A stretch of 64,000 nt of DNA from Atopobiaceae bacterium (GTDB lineage: Bacteria; Actinomycetota; Coriobacteriia; Coriobacteriales; Atopobiaceae), in assembly GCA_017510785.1 (NCBI GenBank), contig JAFWMH010000077.1:62001-126000 (forward strand). The letters run 5' to 3'. Positions 59,712 through 64,000 of the stretch are shown here, in pieces. Made by a program: the position numbers and the translations under genes. Each line of letters begins with the position of its first letter. The first letter of the stretch is position 1. Below the pieces are notes generated by a model that worked only from the letters and a program-made list of their open reading frames with translations, made no database searches and was not told where the DNA came from.

Positions 59712-60047
59712 ATGAGTGACGTAACGGCATTCGAAAAGAGCACGTCGCTGTGCATGTACCTGCGCAACGGCGGCAAGGACCCGCGCAAGATTGGGCGCAT
59801 GTGGCGAGCCGCGTTCTCGCGAGTCCTGCGCGAGATGGGATTCAACCGCAAGGCCCGAAAGGCCATGTGGGACACGTTGGCAATCGGCAACTGGAAGCAC
59901 CTGCACCAGACCGAGGAGGAAAAGCTCAAGACCCGTGACGAATGGCTTGAGGCGTTGCAGTGGGAGGTCTTCTATTGCTCTGACCGATGGAGCTTGGACA
60001 GACTCACGCGATGCCACTGGCTCTACAGGCAGTGGGCAGGGATTTGA
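59712..60047 (+). CDS. phage protein of unknown function
   Basis: 111 residues, basic and helical with many Trp and Arg (MWRAAFSRVLREMGFNRKARKAMWDTL). GGAGGGG precedes ATG 59712. No recognised domain. Confidence 0.6.
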   Translation: MSDVTAFEKSTSLCMYLRNGGKDPRKIGRMWRAAFSRVLREMGFNRKARKAMWDTLAIGNWKHLHQTEEEKLKTRDEWLEALQWEVFYCSDRWSLDRLTRCHWLYRQWAGI

Positions 60048-60060
60048 TGTGGAGTCAACG

Positions 60061-60450
60061 ATGACGATTTGGGAGAGGCTGTTCGGCACGCCCGAGAGGG
60101 CGGCACGCACGCTTGAGGAGGCTTTCCTCGACAGCGACGCGTACTGCGACATGCTCGACGCGATAGGGGACAGGCCGACCCTCGCCGAGAAGTGCGCCAA
60201 CTGCTACTGCTACAAGGACAAGTACGGTGAATGTCGAATGAGCGGCCTTACGGCGCTCGAATGGCTCAGCCACGAGTTCGTCGAGCAAAAAGGCCACGAC
60301 GAGAGGATAGCGGTCATACGCTGCAAGGACTGCAAGCATTGCGCGACGGGCTTCGACGGCCCCAACGTCTGCAAGTACAGACCGTCGATGATGCACACCG
60401 TGGCACTCGATGACTTTTGCAGCAGGGCGGAGCGGAGGGAGGACGCATGA
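60061..60450 (+). CDS. Cys-rich phage protein
   Basis: 129 residues. Helical start (IWERLFGTPERAARTLEEAF), then CANCYCYKDKYGEC and the phage-type zinc motif IRCKDCKHCATG...VCKYRPSM...DFCSRAER. ATG 60061 has GGAG at proper distance. Likely metal-binding; role unknown. Confidence 0.62.
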   Translation: MTIWERLFGTPERAARTLEEAFLDSDAYCDMLDAIGDRPTLAEKCANCYCYKDKYGECRMSGLTALEWLSHEFVEQKGHDERIAVIRCKDCKHCATGFDGPNVCKYRPSMMHTVALDDFCSRAERREDA

Positions 60451-60938
60451 GCTACTGCCGATTCACCGATGACAGCGACGTATATGCCTACGACTGCGAT
60501 GGCGGCGTCCAAATCTGGGTCACCAAGAGGGGTTTCGACCGTCTGTGCAATACGTACGGCGATGCATACCGATACCTCCTGCAACTGCGCGACGTGCACG
60601 GGCTGAGCGTGCCGGACTACGCAATCGACGCGCTCAAGGCCGATGCGATGGAGGAGGTAAGCAGATTTACCGGGATGCCCGAGTTAGCCGCGCTTGCGGA
60701 AGAGAACGCACGCCTGCGCTCCTGCCTGAGCGACGATGCCGAGAACGCGCGGCAAATCATGGGCGAGAACACCGAGTTGCGCGAGCTTATACAAAAGGTC
60801 TGGAAGTGGGAAAAGAACGGCTGCCACAAGTGCCCGCTTGAGAGTGACTGCGAGGCGGACAGCGTCTACGACGGGGATTGCGGTATGGCAGTGGAAATCG
60901 AGAAGGAGATGCGCAAGTTGGGAATCGAGGTGGAGTGA
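60447..60938 (+). CDS. modular phage protein 1 of the LGIEVE family
   Basis: 163 residues. The first half is MSYCRFTDDSDVYAYDCDGG-VQIW, a motif of small phage proteins. Then a coiled coil (LAALAEENARLRSCL...ENTELRELIQ), a Cys group (CHKCPLESDCEADSVYDGDC), and the end MRKLGIEVE. It is the first of six consecutive genes sharing parts of these modules. The start overlaps the previous stop. Confidence 0.65.
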   Translation: MSYCRFTDDSDVYAYDCDGGVQIWVTKRGFDRLCNTYGDAYRYLLQLRDVHGLSVPDYAIDALKADAMEEVSRFTGMPELAALAEENARLRSCLSDDAENARQIMGENTELRELIQKVWKWEKNGCHKCPLESDCEADSVYDGDCGMAVEIEKEMRKLGIEVE

Positions 60939-61219
60939 TGGACATGACAGCCGACCAGACGCTACAAGAGTCGTGCATGAGCGCGTTACGCCACATGGGC
61001 GTCGAGGTTACGGCACTCGTTGACAAGGCAAACAGGCTTGAGGCCGAGAACGCCAAGCTGCGCGAGTTTGCCGAGTCATATCTCGACGCGGTCAGGGACT
61101 GTTGCAACATTTGTCCATACGATGACGTTGACCTATGCGACACGGAGACAGACCCGATGCGAGACGGGTGCAGGTTGTACGAGGAGATGCGCGAGCTGGG
61201 AATCGAGGTGCAGGAATGA
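60938..61219 (+). CDS. modular phage protein 2 of the LGIEVE family
   Basis: 93 residues: coiled coil with RLEAENAKLREFAESYL, Cys group CCNICPYDDVDLCD...DGC, and the end MRELGIEVQE. It lacks the N-terminal domain of the previous protein. TGATG junction with its neighbour. Confidence 0.6.
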   Translation: MDMTADQTLQESCMSALRHMGVEVTALVDKANRLEAENAKLREFAESYLDAVRDCCNICPYDDVDLCDTETDPMRDGCRLYEEMRELGIEVQE

Positions 61220-61578
61220 GCGAGGCACAGGAGGCTTTGGCAGACGTGCGTGGGTGGCTGTGCGACAACCTGAGCGACGGTGACGCTGGCGAGGTATGCG
61301 GCATGTTGTCCGTGGTGTCGAGGCATATCAACGAGCTTGAGAACGAGAACGCTGAACTTAAAAAGGCGATGGACTTCCAAGCGCTCGAACTTGGGTGCAT
61401 GACTCACAATCGCGACGTGTTGCACGCCGAGAACGCTAAGCTGCGGGAGCTGGTCAGCAGCTATGCCTCGATGTCGGAATACCTTCTAGCAAGACAGCCG
61501 ATGCTCCTTCCCTACAAGGCTAATGAACTTCAGGAGCTTGACGAGAAAAGGCACGAGCTGGGAATCGAGGTAGAGTGA
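61216..61578 (+). CDS. modular phage protein 3 of the LGIEVE family
   Basis: 120 residues with a new N-terminus (EAQEALADVRGWLCDNLSDG), two coiled-coil stretches (INELENENAELKKAM, LHAENAKLRELVSSY) and the end RHELGIEVE. The Cys group is missing. Confidence 0.6.
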   Translation: MSEAQEALADVRGWLCDNLSDGDAGEVCGMLSVVSRHINELENENAELKKAMDFQALELGCMTHNRDVLHAENAKLRELVSSYASMSEYLLARQPMLLPYKANELQELDEKRHELGIEVE

Positions 61579-61940
61579 TGGACAAACTGGCAATTGTGAT
61601 AAGCAATTACATCGACGTTGAATGCGACGCCAATACGACGCCCAGACAGGCGTATGAGCGTGGGTTTCGCCGTGCCTATAATAAATGCGAGACCGTAATG
61701 CACTCGCGCAAGGCCGAGAAAGAGAAGGCTTTGATGGAGAATGACCGACTCAAGGCCGAGAACGCGAAGCTGCGGGAGTTCGTGCAGCACGTGGCAGATG
61801 GTGTGTACGAGGGCCTGCTTTGCTGCGACAAATGCCGATTCTTCGACGGGTGCTACAACAACAAGAAGAAGGAACACAATGGACGTGGGTGCCAGTGGCT
61901 GCTGTGGTCACGCGAGCTGGGAATAGAGGTGGACAAGTGA
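61578..61940 (+). CDS. modular phage protein 4 of the LGIEVE family
   Basis: 120 residues from ATG 61578 (GTG 61575 possible). An N-terminal TTPRQAYERGFRRAYNK unit, coiled coil LKAENAKLREFVQHV, Cys group LCCDKCRFFDGCYN, and the end RELGIEVDK. Confidence 0.6.
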   Translation: MDKLAIVISNYIDVECDANTTPRQAYERGFRRAYNKCETVMHSRKAEKEKALMENDRLKAENAKLREFVQHVADGVYEGLLCCDKCRFFDGCYNNKKKEHNGRGCQWLLWSRELGIEVDK

Positions 61941-62131
61941 GGCCGCAGGTTTACATTCCGCCACGCATCGCGAGCGTCGAGACGCGCGATGCCGTCACCG
62001 TGCTTTGCGATGCAATAACGCGGTGCGGGGCGATGCCATATGCGGACGCGGAGCAGAGCCTATGCCGTCTGCTTGGCTGGATGTGTCAGCAGGACGCGGT
62101 ATGCGAGCTAGGAATCGAGGCGGGCAAGTGA
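61937..62131 (+). CDS. modular phage protein 5 of the LGIEVE family (short)
   Basis: 64 residues from GTG 61937 (GTGA overlap). It has only its own short N-terminus (PPRIASVETRDAVTVLCDAI) and the end CELGIEAGK; the coiled coil is absent, as if lost by recombination. Confidence 0.55.
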   Translation: MRPQVYIPPRIASVETRDAVTVLCDAITRCGAMPYADAEQSLCRLLGWMCQQDAVCELGIEAGK

Positions 62132-62391
62132 ACTCACTAAAGAATCTCAAAGAATCCATGGGATGCAACACGATACGAGATGACCATGGCGGAGGAGTCG
62201 TATATCAGCGCGTCCATATGGACAAGGCCATGTTCGACGAAATGCTTACAGAGGTTGAGGAAGAATACTCTGGTTTGCAATCCGAGAACGCCAAGCTACG
62301 TGAGCTTGTGCAATACATCCTAGACGAGAGCTATGGCGACGATTGGTTCGTCGTGAAGGCTGGGGAACTCGGTTTTGAAGCCAATTACTGA
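62128..62391 (+). CDS. modular phage protein 6 of the LGIEVE family
   Basis: 87 residues from GTG 62128. Coiled coil GLQSENAKLRELVQYIL and the end GELGFEANY, a degenerate form of the shared tip. New N-terminus (LKESMGCNTIRDDHGGG). Confidence 0.55.
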   Translation: MNSLKNLKESMGCNTIRDDHGGGVVYQRVHMDKAMFDEMLTEVEEEYSGLQSENAKLRELVQYILDESYGDDWFVVKAGELGFEANY

Positions 62392-62392
62392 T

Positions 62393-62743
62393 GTGGCAGA
62401 GATGGTGGGTAAAGTGACGAAGATAAAGGCTGGCATCGGCAAACACCCGGACGAGATGAGCTTCGACGAGTGCATGTCGCACGTGCGGCGCGTGCTGTTC
62501 TGTGACCCAATCGACGGCCAGTGGACGGATATTGACTTCCTGAAGAGCGCTAAGTGGGACAGGCTCGCGGGATACATCACGAGTGCGCACGCTCGCGGGC
62601 TTGAGTCGCTCAGGGCCGAGAACGCCAAGCTTCGGGAGTTGGTCTACGACATGCTGGTAGACGAGGAGCGCGGACACAACGACGAATTGACGTTCGACGA
62701 GCATGTTGGGCGTGCACGCGAGCTGGGAATCTGGGAGGATTGA
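62393..62743 (+). CDS. modular phage protein 7 of the LGIEVE family
   Basis: 116 residues if GTG 62393 is used (ATG 62402 or TTG 62375 are alternatives; no clear ribosome binding site). KHPDEMSFDECMSHVRRVLFCD, coiled coil LRAENAKLRELVYDML, a second FDEHVGRA copy, and the end RELGIWED. Confidence 0.55.
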   Translation: MAEMVGKVTKIKAGIGKHPDEMSFDECMSHVRRVLFCDPIDGQWTDIDFLKSAKWDRLAGYITSAHARGLESLRAENAKLRELVYDMLVDEERGHNDELTFDEHVGRARELGIWED

Positions 62744-62745
62744 CG

Positions 62746-62916
62746 ATGGGTCTTGAGGAGGTGTTCGGCGTATGCGTGCTCGTGGCGCTTGCCGCGTTCT
62801 GCGCGGGCTGGTCGATGGGTGACACGGCGGGCTACACCGAGGGTTACAGGCAGGGCATGGGCGACCGGGAGGCATCCCGTCGCATGGGACTGGACAAGGA
62901 GGACGAGGATGGTTGA
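62746..62916 (+). CDS. small membrane-associated phage protein
   Basis: 56 residues: one membrane helix (VCVLVALAAFCAGWSMG) and a polar tail with GYTEGYRQGMGDRE, similar in style to the YQDGYRDG stretch at 58760. Overlaps the next gene by eight bases. Confidence 0.52.
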   Translation: MGLEEVFGVCVLVALAAFCAGWSMGDTAGYTEGYRQGMGDREASRRMGLDKEDEDG

Positions 62917-63088
62917 CGTGGCGTTCGGGGCGCTCCTGACCGTGGCGAGCGTCGTGGTCGCTTGGCTCAACGCGATAGCGTGGGACGAGTCGCGCGAGTG
63001 CCGCGACATGTGCGCGACGGTCGCTTGGGCGGGTTGCGCGTGCTACTGGGCGGTCGTGGTCGCCGAGGGTCTGGCAGGCATGGCATGA
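62909..63088 (+). CDS. small phage membrane protein
   Basis: 59 residues with two hydrophobic helices (FGALLTVASVVVAWLNAIA, VAWAGCACYWAVVVAEGLAG) joined by ECRDMC. ATG 62909 lies inside the end of the preceding gene. Function unknown. Confidence 0.52.
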   Translation: MVDVAFGALLTVASVVVAWLNAIAWDESRECRDMCATVAWAGCACYWAVVVAEGLAGMA

Positions 63089-63345
63089 GCGATTGGGTGA
63101 GCGCCAAGGTCGTGTTCGCCCGAGTCGTGGGCGACATGCTGATAGACCACGGCATCGACTTCGACCATCTTCCCTACTCGGACGTGAGCGCGCTCATCGA
63201 CCAGCTCGTGAGCGAGTGGTTCCGCCCGACCTACGACGAGTTCTTGATGCTCGCGGAGCGCATGGTGGCCGGGACCGAGGACGCCGAGAGCCGTCGCGAT
63301 CGCACCCGCGCGCTGCTCATGATGCAGATGAGGGGCCTGAGGTGA
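63085..63345 (+). CDS. phage protein of unknown function
   Basis: 86 residues, acidic and helical (DWVSAKVVFARVVGDMLIDHG). ATGA overlap with the previous gene and GTGA with the next. No domain recognised. Confidence 0.55.
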   Translation: MSDWVSAKVVFARVVGDMLIDHGIDFDHLPYSDVSALIDQLVSEWFRPTYDEFLMLAERMVAGTEDAESRRDRTRALLMMQMRGLR

Positions 63346-63611
63346 CGCGTCGTCGCCGGCGCCTCGGCAGGCGCGAGCTGGCACGGATGAGCCGCATCGC
63401 GCGCGACATCGAGGTGACCTCGTCGCACGGCCTCGAGGGCCACCGCATGTGCGGCCGCAAGTGCCGCTACCACAGCGAGGAGATGGCACGCGAGGTCGCC
63501 TCCAGGCGGATGCGCCAGGAGCCGCGCGTCACGCTGCGCGCCTACGAGTGCCCGTACTGCGGAGGGTGGCACCTCACGCACAGGCAGATCGCATGCGATC
63601 GGGCTGACTAG
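63342..63611 (+). CDS. basic zinc-finger-like phage protein
   Basis: 89 residues from GTG 63342. Very basic start (TRRRRRLGRRELARMSRIAR), then MCGRKCRYHSEEMA and ECPYCGGWHLTH, which supply a CxxxC and CxxC-H-H metal site. Probably binds nucleic acid. It is the last gene of the long early run, before a new promoter. Confidence 0.62.
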   Translation: MTRRRRRLGRRELARMSRIARDIEVTSSHGLEGHRMCGRKCRYHSEEMAREVASRRMRQEPRVTLRAYECPYCGGWHLTHRQIACDRAD

Positions 63612-63634
63612 CCCGCCTGGTCTGGTCAAAAAAA

Positions 63635-63708
63635 CTTTGCTTACAAGGCAAAAAAGATGTTGCAGTGTAAGCAAGGGCATGTTATACTTACATTGTAAGC
63701 AAGGCAAG
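63635..63708 (+). promoter_or_regulatory. strong promoter with three TGTAAGC boxes
   Basis: TTGCAG (63660-63665) and TATACT (63683-63688) are 17 bases apart. TGTAAGCAAGG occurs at 63666 (in the spacer) and 63694 (after the -10), and an inverted GCTTACA lies at 63639-63645. The boxes look like operators of a regulator controlling the gene at 63729. Confidence 0.75.
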
Positions 63709-63728
63709 CCACAAGAAAGGAAACGACC

Positions 63729-64000
63729 ATGACCACCACCACGACCTCCACCCCCCTGACCGCCGAGACCATCGCCAAGTTCGAAGCCGCAGGCTTCCGC
63801 CGCTGGACCAAGGGCCGCTTCGACCGCCTCTACATCGACACCAAGCTCCTCGGCCTTGAGGTCGAGTACTACAACACCGGAAACGTCCGCAACGCCACGT
63901 GGTGCGGCGAGTCCATCAGCAACTCCGACGGGCGCCGCTTCCTCGCTTCCAAGGTCTTCGTGGACGTTCAGACCGGCGAACTCAGCGTCAAGGACTGCAC
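63729..64000 (+). CDS. conserved small mobile-element protein (partial)
   Basis: The frame starts MTTTTTSTPLTAETIAKFEAAGF and runs off the window (90 codons seen). RRWTKGRFDRLYID, NTGNVRNATWCGESISNS and RRFLASKVFVDVQTGEL recall a family of proteins of unknown function found on phages and plasmids of Actinobacteria. AAAGGAAA precedes ATG 63729. It has its own regulated promoter. Confidence 0.65.
   Translation, partial: MTTTTTSTPLTAETIAKFEAAGFRRWTKGRFDRLYIDTKLLGLEVEYYNTGNVRNATWCGESISNSDGRRFLASKVFVDVQTGELSVKDC

Larger units (their letters stand above)
37366..64000. mobile_element. temperate prophage, left part (continues past the window)
   Basis: The element starts at a tRNA-Arg fragment and carries a tyrosine integrase, a divergent repressor/Cro switch with palindromic operators, and a long rightward early region with recombination (RusA, Redbeta/RecT), replication (initiator with iterons, DnaB-type helicase), methylation and nucleotide genes. 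Structural, packaging and lysis genes are not in the window, so they should lie to the right. Confidence 0.88.

Overview
The window looks like the chromosome of a GC-rich, rod-shaped bacterium of the Actinobacteria, most likely class Coriobacteriia (Eggerthella/Slackia type). This is an inference. It rests on the GC-rich codon use, the two-subunit glycyl-tRNA synthetase, a full MreBCD-PBP2-RodA elongation set (unusual in classical Actinomycetia), and the pairing of a TIGR03960-type radical SAM protein with a DUF2344 protein. The right 42% (37366 to the window end) is the early half of an integrated temperate phage.

Region by region. 1-4224 (minus): a translation operon reading rpsP, khpA, rimM, trmD, lepB, glyQ, glyS (the last cut by the window edge). 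4488-7743 (plus): an OmpR-type response regulator, its histidine kinase and DNA polymerase IV. 7766-13260 (minus): rplU, rpmA, obg, proB, nadD, yqeK, rsfS, with a good promoter before rplU and a hairpin terminator after rpmA. 13318-17902: an accessory island holding a frame-split AAA ATPase, a type I-E-like CRISPR remnant, two MITE-like inverted repeats, palindromic dispersed repeats and a zinc-ribbon membrane protein. It sits where many bacteria carry RNase E/G between the DUF2344 gene and rplU. 17903-36057 (minus): P-type ATPase, aconitase, double zinc-ribbon protein, cyclophilin, TPR protein, mreB, mreC, mreD, PBP2, rodA, a DUF697-like protein, radical SAM and DUF2344 genes, mostly with overlaps or short gaps. 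36058-37365: gene-free DNA with dispersed repeats, a rightward hairpin terminator and the native terminator of a disrupted tRNA-Arg gene.

The prophage begins at a 46-bp 3' tRNA-Arg fragment (attachment site) and continues past the window end. A leftward lysogeny unit encodes an XRE repressor, a DEDDh exonuclease with C-terminal membrane segments, and a tyrosine integrase. A divergent control region with three related palindromes separates it from a Cro-like gene. Rightward, genes are packed with stop/start overlaps: RusA resolvase, Redbeta/RecT annealing protein, an SSB-like protein ending in an acidic-IPF tail, a putative replication initiator carrying iterons inside its own gene, a DnaB-type helicase, a C5 cytosine methyltransferase, a PAPS-reductase-like protein, a DUF4406 protein, a DNPPF-motif methyltransferase-like protein, dUTPase, a MazG-like protein, a Lar-like zinc protein and many small orphan proteins. 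The latter include a tandem set of paralogues sharing coiled-coil and C-terminal modules. No capsid, tail or lysis genes lie inside the window. A strong promoter with repeated boxes near 63.7 kb starts a new unit at the right edge.
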